Below are positions 10,347 through 19,409 of a stretch of 64,000 bases of DNA, piece after piece. Position 1 is the stretch's first letter. Every line of letters begins with the position of its first letter. Source of the DNA: Pararhodobacter sp. (lineage in GTDB: Bacteria; Pseudomonadota; Alphaproteobacteria; Rhodobacterales; Rhodobacteraceae). The notes under the pieces are model-generated. The model did not search any database. It was not told the DNA's origin and saw only the letters and a list, made by a program, of their open reading frames with translations. The stretch spans positions 1 through 64,000 of the forward strand of contig JAFIEG010000007.1 of NCBI GenBank assembly GCA_020832665.1. The letters are read 5' to 3'. The position numbers and the translations under genes were made by a program.

Positions 10347-11915
10347 TTGGTTCGAACCAGCATCACCCACCCCCTTCGCATTGACGCCCTGCCGCTGGGC
10401 AGCGGGCAGCTGGGCATCACCTTCTGCCCCGGAAAGCAAGGCGCCAGCGAATTCGGCGCGGATTGGGCGCGCGATCTCGATATCGACATGGACGCGATCA
10501 AGGCCTGGGGCGCCGATGCCGTGCTGACTCTGATCGAGGATCATGAATTCGAGATGCTTTCCGTCGCTGGGCTCGGCGCGGCGGTGAAAGCTCGCGGTAT
10601 TGAATGGCACAGGTTTCCGATCAGGGATCTGGACATTCCCACGCCGGCCGCGACGGCGCGCTGGCGCGCCCTGTCGCCAGGTTTGCACCAGATCATCGAG
10701 CGTGGCGGGCGCGTGGTCGTGCATTGTCGCGGTGGTCTGGGCCGGGCTGGGTTGATTGCGGCGCTGCTGCTTGTCGAGCGCGGCCTCTCCGGCCCCGAGG
10801 CCATCGCACAGGTGCGTGCTGCACGCCCCGGCGCGATCGAGACCGCCGAGCAGGCGCGCTGGCTCACCGAACATGCTCGCCACTTCGGTTTGCCCGGAAT
10901 TCGCCTGCATGCCAGCCTGATCGGTGGCGCGATTGGCGACAGCCTTGGCGCCGATATCGAGTTCCTGTCGCTGGCCGAGATCCGCCGCCGCTTCCCCGAC
11001 GGGATAACCGACCTGCCGCCCCACCAGGGTTTGCGCGGGGCGATCACCGACGACACCCAGATGACCTTGTTCACCGCCGAGGGGATCATCCGTGCCCATG
11101 TCCGCGGCGCGCTGAAGGGAATTTGCCACCCGCCATCGGTCGTCCATCACGCCCTGTTGCGCTGGCATCGAACGCAGGGCGGCAGGCCGCGCGTCGAGAC
11201 GGATGATATCGGCCTGATCGCCGACCGGCGCCTCTGGGCGCGCCGCGCCCCGGGCCTGACCTGCCTGTCAGCGTTGGAACAAGGCACGCGCCTTGGGGAA
11301 TTCGCCAGGAACGACAGCAAGGGCTGCGGCACCATTATGCGGGTGGCGCCCGTCGCCCTGATGGTTCCCCGTGAACAGGTGCGCTCGCTCGCCATGGAAA
11401 CCTCTGCGCTGACGCATGGCCATCCCACAGGCCAACTGGCAGCGGCGGCGTGGGCCGAAATGCTGGCAGAGGTGGCAAGTGGTGCGACGCTCGAGGACAG
11501 CGCGGCAGGCATTGCCGATACCTATGCCCAACTGGAAGGCAGCGACGAGACTGTCCAGGCAATACGCGCGGCCCTTGATGCGCCTCGCGACGGGGCCGCC
11601 GAGACCGTCGAAACCCTCGGCGGCGGCTGGACGGCTGATGAGGCGCTGTCGATCGCGATCTATGCCTGCCTCGCCGGCAGGACCATCGATGACGCGTTGC
11701 AGATCGCTGTCCTGCATGGTGGCGACAGCGATTCCACCGGCGCCATTGCCGGCAACATGCTGGGGTTGATCGATCCTGCCGCCGCGCTTCGCCATCGCTG
11801 GGCAGGAATCGTCGAAGGGGCAGACATCATGACCCGTTTGGCCCGGGATTTTCTTCGCCTCGAGCATGAAGGCGACGGCGCCGAGCAGCTGGCCTATGTG
11901 TATCCCGGGTGGTGA
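10347..11915 (+). CDS. Dual-specificity phosphatase / ADP-ribosylglycohydrolase fusion protein
   Basis: HCX5R phosphatase loop VVHCRGGLGRAG followed by ADP-ribosylglycohydrolase motifs GGAIGDSLGA, ITDDTQMTLF, HGGDSDSTGAIAGNMLG. Start uncertain: TTG 10347 with GAGGAG 6 nt upstream, or ATG 10278. Confidence 0.87.
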   Translation: MVRTSITHPLRIDALPLGSGQLGITFCPGKQGASEFGADWARDLDIDMDAIKAWGADAVLTLIEDHEFEMLSVAGLGAAVKARGIEWHRFPIRDLDIPTPAATARWRALSPGLHQIIERGGRVVVHCRGGLGRAGLIAALLLVERGLSGPEAIAQVRAARPGAIETAEQARWLTEHARHFGLPGIRLHASLIGGAIGDSLGADIEFLSLAEIRRRFPDGITDLPPHQGLRGAITDDTQMTLFTAEGIIRAHVRGALKGICHPPSVVHHALLRWHRTQGGRPRVETDDIGLIADRRLWARRAPGLTCLSALEQGTRLGEFARNDSKGCGTIMRVAPVALMVPREQVRSLAMETSALTHGHPTGQLAAAAWAEMLAEVASGATLEDSAAGIADTYAQLEGSDETVQAIRAALDAPRDGAAETVETLGGGWTADEALSIAIYACLAGRTIDDALQIAVLHGGDSDSTGAIAGNMLGLIDPAAALRHRWAGIVEGADIMTRLARDFLRLEHEGDGAEQLAYVYPGW

Positions 11916-12174
11916 ATGCCAGCGGCTGGGTGCCGGGCGCGGTCATGGATTTGAGGCGGGTTGTTCGGACATCGGCCGATTTGACGGGTATTAAGTTCAG
12001 CCAGGTTCGTGGCCCCGGAAGGTGGCGGCCCTGCGAAACACTTGCCACGGGGGCGTCAGCTTGGCGCGGTGATGGCTTTTCCAGGGGAACCTTCTGCCCT
12101 GATCGGCGCAACCTCATGCAGCGAATGGGAAGACCCGCCGGTTATTCTTGTTGGTCAGGCAAGCGAGTAAACGC

Positions 12175-13572
12175 TCAGCCTCGGTCCCCAAGGCTTCCGG
12201 CAACAGCGTCGAGGCAGCCGCGCAGGATGCCCACGGCCTCGTCGATCTCGCCCTCGCTGATGATCAGCGGCGGCGAGAACACGAGGCAGTCGCGCACCGC
12301 GCGCGTCACCAGCCCGCGCGCGAAGCACAGGTTGCGCACCGGGGTGGCGAGGCTGCCCACGGGTTCGACCGGGGCACGCCCGGTCTTGTCGCGGGTGAGT
12401 TCGACCGCGGCCATCAGCCCCACGCCGCGCAACTCGCCCACCAGCGGGTGATCGAGCAGGGAGCGAAGTTTCTCCAAGAAATACGGGCCGATCTCGTCGC
12501 GCACCCGCTCGACGATGCGCTCGCGCTGCATCAATGCCAGGTTGGCGCGTGCCACCGCCGCGGCCACCGGATGGCCGGAATAGGTGTAGCCATGCGGGAA
12601 GCGGCCCGGGCGCTCCATCAGCACCTCGGCCAGCCGGTCGCCGAAGATGCTGGCCGAGATCGGCAGATAGCCCGAGGACAGCCCCTTGGCGACGGTCATG
12701 ATATCGGGACGGATGCCGTAGGTTTCGCACCCGAACCAGTTGCCGGTGCGCCCGAAGCCGGTGATCACCTCATCGGCGATCAGCAGGATGTCGTGGCGCG
12801 CGCAGATGCGCTGCACCTCTTCCCAGTAGCCCGGCGGCGGCACGATGACGCCGCCTGCGCCCTGCACCGGCTCGCCGATGAAGGCGGCGATGTTCTCGGG
12901 GCCCACGGCGCGGATCATCTCTTCAAGCCCCTGCGCGGCGTGGCGACCGTGTTCCTCGGGGCTGCGCGCGCCGCCTTCGGCCCACCAGAAGGGGGCGGGG
13001 GCGTGGTGGATGTCGGGGATCGGCACACCGGGGATGTCATGCATCGATTCCAGCCCCGTCAGGCTCGCCGCGGCGATGGTAGAGCCGTGATAGGCGAATT
13101 TGCGGCTGATGATCGCGCGGCGCTCGGGCCGGCCCAGCCGCGCCCAGTAGCTGCGCGCAAGCCGGATATTGGTGTCGTTGGCCTCGGAGCCCGAATTGGC
13201 GAAAAACACCCGATCAAGCCCCGCCGGGGTGACGCGCGCCAGATCGGCGGCCAGTTCGGCCGCGACCGGCGTCGTGGTCTTGAAGAAGGTGTTGTAATAG
13301 GGCAGCTCGCGCATCTGCGCGGCGGCGGCATCGAGCAGCTCGCTGCGCCCATAGCCCATATTCACGCACCACAGCCCGCCCATGCCGTCAATGAGCCGGT
13401 TGCCCTCGCTGTCGAAGAGGCACGCGCCCTCGGCGCGGGTGATCACGCGCGGCCCGCCCTCAAGCGTCATCTCCTGATGGTCGGTAAAGGGGTGCATGTG
13501 GTGGCGCAGGTCGGTCTCCTGCAGCCGGGCGGTCAGCGCCGAGGGGTCATTGGCGGGCAAGGGGGAGGTCAT
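12175..13572 (-). CDS. Class III (PLP-dependent) aminotransferase
   Basis: MTSPLPANDPSALTARLQ... GMGGLWCVNMGYGRSEL, FFANSGSEANDTNIRLAR, LLIADEVITGFGRTG, MTVAKGLSSGYLP. Confidence 0.9.
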   Translation of the reverse strand: MTSPLPANDPSALTARLQETDLRHHMHPFTDHQEMTLEGGPRVITRAEGACLFDSEGNRLIDGMGGLWCVNMGYGRSELLDAAAAQMRELPYYNTFFKTTTPVAAELAADLARVTPAGLDRVFFANSGSEANDTNIRLARSYWARLGRPERRAIISRKFAYHGSTIAAASLTGLESMHDIPGVPIPDIHHAPAPFWWAEGGARSPEEHGRHAAQGLEEMIRAVGPENIAAFIGEPVQGAGGVIVPPPGYWEEVQRICARHDILLIADEVITGFGRTGNWFGCETYGIRPDIMTVAKGLSSGYLPISASIFGDRLAEVLMERPGRFPHGYTYSGHPVAAAVARANLALMQRERIVERVRDEIGPYFLEKLRSLLDHPLVGELRGVGLMAAVELTRDKTGRAPVEPVGSLATPVRNLCFARGLVTRAVRDCLVFSPPLIISEGEIDEAVGILRGCLDAVAGSLGDRG

Positions 13573-15103
13573 CGTGGCGTATCTCCTGCTCAGCGAAATG
13601 GTAGGGGCCTGCCGCTGCGTCGAGCGGCCAGATCGGGCGCGTGAGGTTGCGATAGCCGATTTCGCCCAGCCGCATGGTGGCGATTCCGCCGGCATCCACA
13701 AGCATCACCTCGCGCGCCAGCGGGCCGAAGGCGGCGCGGTGGTGGTTGCGGCTCTTGAGCGCGATGGTTCGCAGTCGCGCCGGGTCGAGCCCGAGCGCGT
13801 GAAAGAGGTTCACATCGGTCACTGCGAGTGCCCGGCTTGCCACGACGACACTCACGCCGCCCACGCGCAGCAGCGCCATGGGCCCCATATCCACGCCAAC
13901 ACCGCGCAGCACCGGACCGGCGGCGCGGAAGGCGCCCTTGTGCAGCCGCTCCACCCGCGCGGTGACGGGCAAGGGCGGCGTGCGCTGCGGCGTGTGCTGC
14001 CCGCCGAGGGTCAGCTCGATCCGCGCGCCTTCGCCAGCATCGCGTGCGCGCGCCACTGCGCGCGCATCGGAAAGCGTGGCGAAGGCCGCATCCTCCAGCC
14101 CCGCATCGAGCATCGCCCGCAACAGGTTGGGGGAATCGCCATGCGCCCCGGCCGCCGGGTTGTCGGCGAAATCGGCCAGCACCAGCGGCGCGTCGCCAGG
14201 GCGGCCCAGCCGGGCGCGGGCCATCGCCTGTTCGGGCGTGGCGAAATCGAGCTGCGTGTCATGGCGGCTGTGCCACAGCGCCTGTGCGAGTTCGCGCGCG
14301 GGGGGGGCCGGATCGGCATCGCTGGTCGCCAGCGTTGTCACAAGGGCGGCCGGGCCGGCCTCGGCCACGTCGGCCCAGGGAAAGCCGATGGTCAGCGCGG
14401 CCGAGACGACGCCGGGCGCATCGCGCATCATCCGCGCGCGCGCCAGCAGCGCGTTCATCGGCCCCGGCGGGTCGGTGCGGCCGTGATCGGCGGCATCGAG
14501 CATCGGCGGGCGCACCAGCGCCTTGCGGGTCAGCCGACCTGCTCCGAGCGGCTGCTCAAGCAGGCGCTCGAGCGCTCCGGCCGCGAGCGCGGCGCAGTCG
14601 GCGTGATCGACATGTGGGTAGGTCTCGTAGACGAAATGGGCATCCGCCGCCTCCACCATCCGGCGGCTGAGATTGGCGTGCATGTCGAGGGTGACGACGA
14701 TCGGCACGCTAGGGCCCAGGCGCGCGCGCAGCTCGGCCAGCAACGCTCCCTCGGGGTCGCTCTCGTCCTCGGTCACCATGGCCCCGTGCAGCGCCAGCAG
14801 CACGCCATCGAACGGCCCCGGCGCATCGAGCAGCTTGCCGCGCAATCTCTGCCAGTCCTGCGCCGCGATCGGGCCTGAGGGGCCGCAGGCCGCCGCTACG
14901 GCAAGCTTGGCGTCCCAGCCGTTGGCATCGGCGGCCTGGATGAACCCGCCCATCTCGGTTGCGGTGCAGGTCAGCTGCGCGCGGATCGTGGCGGTGTCAA
15001 GGCACAGATAACGGCCCTCGAAATCCGCCAGCCGCGTGAGGATGTGGTTGAAAGTGTTGGTCTCGTGCAGGATCGCACCGATCAGGATACGCGGGCGCCT
15101 CAT
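13547..15103 (-). CDS. M81 (MlrC-like) metallopeptidase family protein, copy 1
   Basis: MRRPRILIGAILHETNTFNHILTRLADFEGRYL..LLALHGAMVTED..VVTLDMHANLS..ETYPHVDHADCA. Confidence 0.88.
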   Translation of the reverse strand: MRRPRILIGAILHETNTFNHILTRLADFEGRYLCLDTATIRAQLTCTATEMGGFIQAADANGWDAKLAVAAACGPSGPIAAQDWQRLRGKLLDAPGPFDGVLLALHGAMVTEDESDPEGALLAELRARLGPSVPIVVTLDMHANLSRRMVEAADAHFVYETYPHVDHADCAALAAGALERLLEQPLGAGRLTRKALVRPPMLDAADHGRTDPPGPMNALLARARMMRDAPGVVSAALTIGFPWADVAEAGPAALVTTLATSDADPAPPARELAQALWHSRHDTQLDFATPEQAMARARLGRPGDAPLVLADFADNPAAGAHGDSPNLLRAMLDAGLEDAAFATLSDARAVARARDAGEGARIELTLGGQHTPQRTPPLPVTARVERLHKGAFRAAGPVLRGVGVDMGPMALLRVGGVSVVVASRALAVTDVNLFHALGLDPARLRTIALKSRNHHRAAFGPLAREVMLVDAGGIATMRLGEIGYRNLTRPIWPLDAAAGPYHFAEQEIRHDDLPLARQ

Positions 15104-15155
15104 GTCCGGCGCGCCGCCCGCGCGACGGCCCCTTCTGAAACCGAGGCGGCACCGG

Positions 15156-15908
15156 TCATTTCAACTCGGCCTTCTTCAGCGCATCGGGGTTGTGCAGCCC
15201 CGCCTCCATCAGCGGATCCTCCACCGCCGCGCGCCGCTCGCCCGAGATCAGATATTCGACGAGCTTGAAGACCCGGGTGAGGATGAAGTTGATCGCCAGG
15301 TAGATCAGCGCCGCCATGCTCAAGAGCTCGACCGGCATGTAATTGACCGAGGAGATGGTGCGCGCCACCCCGGTCAGGTCCATCAGGGTCACGGTCGAGG
15401 CCAGCGAACTGGCCTTGACCAGCAGGATCACTTCATTCGAATAGGCCGGCAGCCCGATGCGCAGCGCCTGGGGCAGCACCACCCGGCGCATTCGCGTGAG
15501 CCGCGACATGCCGGTGGCCATTGCCGCCTCGATCTGGCCGCGCGGCACCGCCTGGATGGCGCCGCGCATGATCTCGGCGGTATAGGCCGAGGTGTTGAGC
15601 GTGAACGCGATCAGCGCGCACCACCAGGGCTCGCGCAGGATGGGCCAGAGCGCCGAGGCGCGCACCTCGGGGAATTGTGAGAGCCCGTAATAGATGAGGA
15701 ATATCTGCACCAGGAGCGGCGTGCCGCGAAAGAAGAAGATGAAGCCATAGGCCGGCATCCACAGCAGAGGATTGCGGCTGAGCCGCGCCAGCGCAACGAA
15801 CAGGGCGATGGCGACCCCGGCCAACGCCGCGAAGGCCACAAGCTGCAGCGTGACCGCCGCGCCCCCCATCAGCCGGGGGATCGAATCGATCATCACCTGC
15901 CAGTTCAT
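15156..15908 (-). CDS. Polar amino-acid type ABC transporter permease
   Basis: MNWQVMIDSIPRLMGGAAVTLQLVAFAALAG..FFRGTPLLVQIFLIYYGL..AYTAEIMRGAIQAVPRGQIEAAMATGMS (EAA loop). Confidence 0.9.
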   Translation of the reverse strand: MNWQVMIDSIPRLMGGAAVTLQLVAFAALAGVAIALFVALARLSRNPLLWMPAYGFIFFFRGTPLLVQIFLIYYGLSQFPEVRASALWPILREPWWCALIAFTLNTSAYTAEIMRGAIQAVPRGQIEAAMATGMSRLTRMRRVVLPQALRIGLPAYSNEVILLVKASSLASTVTLMDLTGVARTISSVNYMPVELLSMAALIYLAINFILTRVFKLVEYLISGERRAAVEDPLMEAGLHNPDALKKAELK

Positions 15909-16603
15909 GCCCGCGACTCCGTCGCATAGCCGCGATTGGCGCGGCGTTCGAGGATCTGGAGCATGCCCATGCTGACCACGGTCAGCCCCAGATAGATGAA
16001 AGCCGCGAACAGGAAGAAGGTGAACGGCGCCTTGGTGAAACCCACGGCGAATTCGGTCTTGCGCATCAGCTCCTCGACCCCGATCACCGAAACCAGCGCC
16101 GTCTCCTTGAGGATGACGAGGAAGATGTTGCCCAGCCCCGGCAGGGCGATGCGCCACACCTGAGGCAGCGAAACGCGGCGAAACGCGGTGAACCGGCTCA
16201 TGCCCAGCGCCCTAGCGGCCTCGATCTCGCCCTTCGGGATCGACTGGAAGGCGCCGCGGAACACCTCGGTGGCATAGGCGCCGAAGGCAAGCGCCAGTGC
16301 CGCGGTGCCCGCGACGAAGGCCGAAAGGTCGATGAACTGCGTGTAGCCCAGGGCGCGCGCGAGCGCGTTCACGCCGCTGATGGCCCCGAAATAAAACAGC
16401 AGGATCAGCACCAGGATCGGAATGCCGCGTATGATGGTGGTATAGAGATCACCGATCAGCCGCGCGATGCGGCTAGATGACAGCTTCATCAGGGCCATGA
16501 CAATGCCGATGAGCACACCGAAGACGGTGGCGATGAGTGCCACCTGGATCGTCATGAGCGTGCCCTGCATGAGCATCGGGCCGAAGCCCTGAAGATCGAA
16601 CAT
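15905..16603 (-). CDS. Polar amino-acid type ABC transporter permease
   Basis: MFDLQGFGPMLMQGTLMTIQVALIATVFG..IIRGIPILVLILLFYFG..YATEVFRGAFQSIPKGEIEAARALGMS; ATGA overlap with next permease. Confidence 0.9.
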   Translation of the reverse strand: MFDLQGFGPMLMQGTLMTIQVALIATVFGVLIGIVMALMKLSSSRIARLIGDLYTTIIRGIPILVLILLFYFGAISGVNALARALGYTQFIDLSAFVAGTAALALAFGAYATEVFRGAFQSIPKGEIEAARALGMSRFTAFRRVSLPQVWRIALPGLGNIFLVILKETALVSVIGVEELMRKTEFAVGFTKAPFTFFLFAAFIYLGLTVVSMGMLQILERRANRGYATESRA

Positions 16604-16649
16604 CGTGCAGCCGGGCTCCCGTTGGGGTCAGGGGATTTGGAAAAATGGG

Positions 16650-16699
16650 GCGCGCCCGCCCCGCTCCGGTCTTAGGGGGGCGGGGCAGGGCGGGCGCGC
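16650..16699 (-). terminator. GC-rich hairpin with T-run between binding-protein and permease genes (attenuator/terminator)
   Basis: Arms GCGCGCCCGCCC (16650-16661) and GGGCGGGCGCGC (16688-16699) are perfect complements; on the minus strand followed by CCCCATTTTTCC. Confidence 0.7.
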
Positions 16700-16705
16700 G
16701 AGCGA

Positions 16706-17476
16706 TCAGCGCTCCGGCATCAGGCTGACGGTAAAGTAGCGGTCATTGATCTCGTCATAGGTGCCGTCATCCATGATCTGCGTGAGCGCGGCATCGAGGC
16801 GTTCCAGCAGGTCGGTATCGGCCTTGCGCACGGCGATGCCCGCGCCCAGGCCGAGGATGTCGGGGTCGAGCATCGCTTCGCCCTTCATCTCGTAGCCTTC
16901 GCCCTCATCCTCCAGCCAGTTCGACATGAAGATGCGCTGCGCGATCACCGCGTCGAGCCGCCCGGCGGTCAGGTCGAGATTGTGGTTCTCCACCGTATCG
17001 TAGAGCCTGACCTCGGCCTCGGGGAAACGCTGCTCGATCAGATTGGCATAGGTCGAGGCGCGCTGCACGCCGATGACCCGGCCGGCCATGGCATCGGGCT
17101 CGGGCATGATGTCGGAATCGACCGGCGCGACCAGCACCGCGCCCGCCTGATAATAGGGCTGGGTGAAATTCACCGCCTCCTGCCGCTCGGGGGTGATCGA
17201 CATCGAGGCCACTATGGCGTCGTAGCGCCCGGCATTGAGGCCGGGAATGATGCCGTCCCAGGCCTGGGCGGTGATCTCGCAATCGGCCTCCATCACCGCG
17301 CACAGCGCCCTTGCGATATCAACGTCGAAGCCCTGAAGCTCGCCGCTGGCATCGACGAAGTTGAACGGGGGATAGGCGCCTTCGGTGGCGATTCGCAGCG
17401 TGTCCGCGCCGGCGGCGCTGCCCAGCGCTATCGCCGCGGCAACCGCGCTGGCGGCGAGTTTCTTGGTGGTGATCAT
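16706..17476 (-). CDS. Polar amino-acid ABC transporter substrate-binding protein
   Basis: Signal peptide MITTKKLAASAVAAAIALGSAAGADTLRIATEGAYPPFNFVDASGELQGFDVDIARAL; SBP family 3 signature. Confidence 0.92.
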   Translation of the reverse strand: MITTKKLAASAVAAAIALGSAAGADTLRIATEGAYPPFNFVDASGELQGFDVDIARALCAVMEADCEITAQAWDGIIPGLNAGRYDAIVASMSITPERQEAVNFTQPYYQAGAVLVAPVDSDIMPEPDAMAGRVIGVQRASTYANLIEQRFPEAEVRLYDTVENHNLDLTAGRLDAVIAQRIFMSNWLEDEGEGYEMKGEAMLDPDILGLGAGIAVRKADTDLLERLDAALTQIMDDGTYDEINDRYFTVSLMPER

Positions 17477-17516
17477 GGGTCGTTCTCCCTGCTTGCATTC
17501 TGGTGGGCGGGTTGCC

Positions 17517-18278
17517 TCAGCCGTCAAAGGCCTGGCGGATGAACTGGTGGCAGCGCTGTGATCTTGGCGCGCCGAACACCTGCTCGGGGGGGCCTTCTTC
17601 TTCGATGAGCCCTTGGTGAAAATAGAGAACCTTGGAGGAAACCTCGCGCGCGAAGCGCATCTCGTGGGTGACGATGATCATGGTGCGCTGCTCTTCGGTG
17701 AGCGCGCGCATCACGCGCAGCACCTCGCCGACAAGCTCGGGGTCGAGCGCCGATGTGGGCTCGTCGAAAAGCAGCACATCTGGCTCCATTGCCAGCGCCC
17801 GAGCGATGGCCGCGCGCTGCTGCTGGCCGCCCGAGAGATGGTTGGGGTAGTGGTTGCGCTTCTCGGCGATACCGACCTTCTCCAGCAGCGCCTCGGCGCG
17901 TTCCTCGGCCGCGCGGCGCGACAGGCCCAGCACATGGATCGGCGCTTCGGTGAGGTTTTGCAGCACGGTGCGGTGGGACCACAGGTTGAAGTTCTGGAAC
18001 ACCATGCCGACGCGGGTGCGGATGCGGTCGGCCTGACGGTTGTCGATGCGCCCCTTGGGGCCGACGGCGAGGCGCTCACCGAAGATGTGGATATCGCCGC
18101 CCTCATAGGTCTCGAGCAGGTTGATGCAGCGCAGGAAGGTGCTCTTGCCCGAGCCGGAGGCGCCGATGATCGAGACGACATCACCGGTTTCGGCGGTCAT
18201 CGAAATGCCCTTGAGCACCTCAAGCCTGCCGAAGCGCTTGTGCAGATCACGCACCGAGACCGGCGTGCTGGCATCCAT
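17517..18278 (-). CDS. Polar amino-acid ABC transporter ATP-binding protein
   Basis: [58 protein letters not shown]. Confidence 0.95.
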   Translation of the reverse strand: MDASTPVSVRDLHKRFGRLEVLKGISMTAETGDVVSIIGASGSGKSTFLRCINLLETYEGGDIHIFGERLAVGPKGRIDNRQADRIRTRVGMVFQNFNLWSHRTVLQNLTEAPIHVLGLSRRAAEERAEALLEKVGIAEKRNHYPNHLSGGQQQRAAIARALAMEPDVLLFDEPTSALDPELVGEVLRVMRALTEEQRTMIIVTHEMRFAREVSSKVLYFHQGLIEEEGPPEQVFGAPRSQRCHQFIRQAFDG

Positions 18279-18299
18279 CCCTGTCGCTCCGTATTACAC

Positions 18300-18331
18300 T
18301 GTTCGCTATGCGGTTATTCGTTCGCTGTGTG
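18300..18331. promoter_or_regulatory. Repeated GTTCGCT elements upstream of ABC operon (possible IclR operator)
   Basis: TGTTCGCTATGCGGTTATTCGTTCGCTGTGTGG: direct repeats GTTCGCTATGCG / GTTCGCTGTGTG just upstream of the ATPase start. Confidence 0.4.
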
Positions 18332-18562
18332 GTCATGTTAGCAAGGTGGCTTTCACCGAGTCAACCGTTGCGCGGCGGTGCAGGCGATGCCCTCTGGTCG
18401 ATTGACGTTCATCACCACGCGAGGTGCTGACGAATTGCCAATCGGTTTTTCGGTGCGGATGCCCTGGATTGTAAGCGCACCCGCAGCCCAGGCCGGGGCT
18501 TGCGCGCCCATCTGGGGCGGTCGCGGCCGTGCTCCACCCGAAGCGATCAACCAAATCCGGTA

Positions 18563-19354
18563 TCAGGGACGTTTCGAGAGCGCGAACTCGATCTCGGCTG
18601 CGGTATCGCGCAGAATGGGCAGAAGATGCGTGCGCAGGCTCTCCAGCGTATGGCGCGACGACGGCACCCCCATGTTGATCGCCGCCACGATCTTGCCCGA
18701 GCGCCCGCGCACGGGCACAGCAATCGACAGGATGCCCACCTCCAGCAGGTTCTCGGCCATGGCGTAGCCATCCGCGCGGGCGCGTTCGATCAGTTCGCGC
18801 AGCGCGGCCTTGTCGGTAACGGTATAGGGCGTGGCCTGCGCGATCTCGGCCTCGGCGAGGATACGCCCGAGTTTCGCATCGTCTAGCCCGCCCAGCAGCA
18901 CGCGCCCCAGTGTCGTGGAATGGGCGGGGTAGCGTTTGCCGATGGTGATGGTGATCGCCATCATCCTGTTGGCGGTGTGACGCGCGACATAGACGATCTC
19001 GGCGCCGTCGAGCACCGCCATCGAGCAGGGCTCCTGCGCCTTCTCGGCGGCTGCGGCAAGGATCGGGTTGGCGATGTCCACCAGCGAATGCGAACTGAAA
19101 TAGGCCATTCCCAGCTCCAGCACGCGCGGTCGCAGCCGGTATTGGCGCCCGTCAAAGCTGGCGTATTCGAGCGTCACCAGTGTACGCAGGAACCGCCCCG
19201 CGGCGGCGCGTGACATGCCGGTCTTGCGCGCCACGTCGCTGAGCGTCATGGCCGGGCTGTCCTGGTCGAATGCCTTGAGCACGGCGAGCCCGCGCGCCAG
19301 CGACTGCACGAAGTCGCCGCCCTTCCCGGTCTGCGAGGTGCCGTGATCTTCCAT
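18563..19354 (-). CDS. IclR-family transcriptional regulator
   Basis: MEDHGTSQTGKGGDFVQSLARGLAVLKAFDQDSPAMTLSDVARKTGMSRAAAGRFLRTL...RYPAHSTTLGRVLLGGL. Confidence 0.93.
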   Translation of the reverse strand: MEDHGTSQTGKGGDFVQSLARGLAVLKAFDQDSPAMTLSDVARKTGMSRAAAGRFLRTLVTLEYASFDGRQYRLRPRVLELGMAYFSSHSLVDIANPILAAAAEKAQEPCSMAVLDGAEIVYVARHTANRMMAITITIGKRYPAHSTTLGRVLLGGLDDAKLGRILAEAEIAQATPYTVTDKAALRELIERARADGYAMAENLLEVGILSIAVPVRGRSGKIVAAINMGVPSSRHTLESLRTHLLPILRDTAAEIEFALSKRP

Positions 19355-19409
19355 GGCGGGCGTTTCCTCTCGTTGTGTCGTGCCGGCCAGTTTGCCCCAG
19401 CGCTTGCCG

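Noticed and set aside
11916-12174. Possible mobile-element remnant or island boundary between the DSP/DraG fusion and the aminotransferase
   Set aside because: No inverted repeats, transposase motif or target duplication that I could identify.
12148-13644. 498-aa plus-strand ORF
   Set aside because: Antisense to the class III aminotransferase, which has clear PLP motifs.
13496-14878. 460-aa plus-strand ORF
   Set aside because: Antisense to M81 copy 1.
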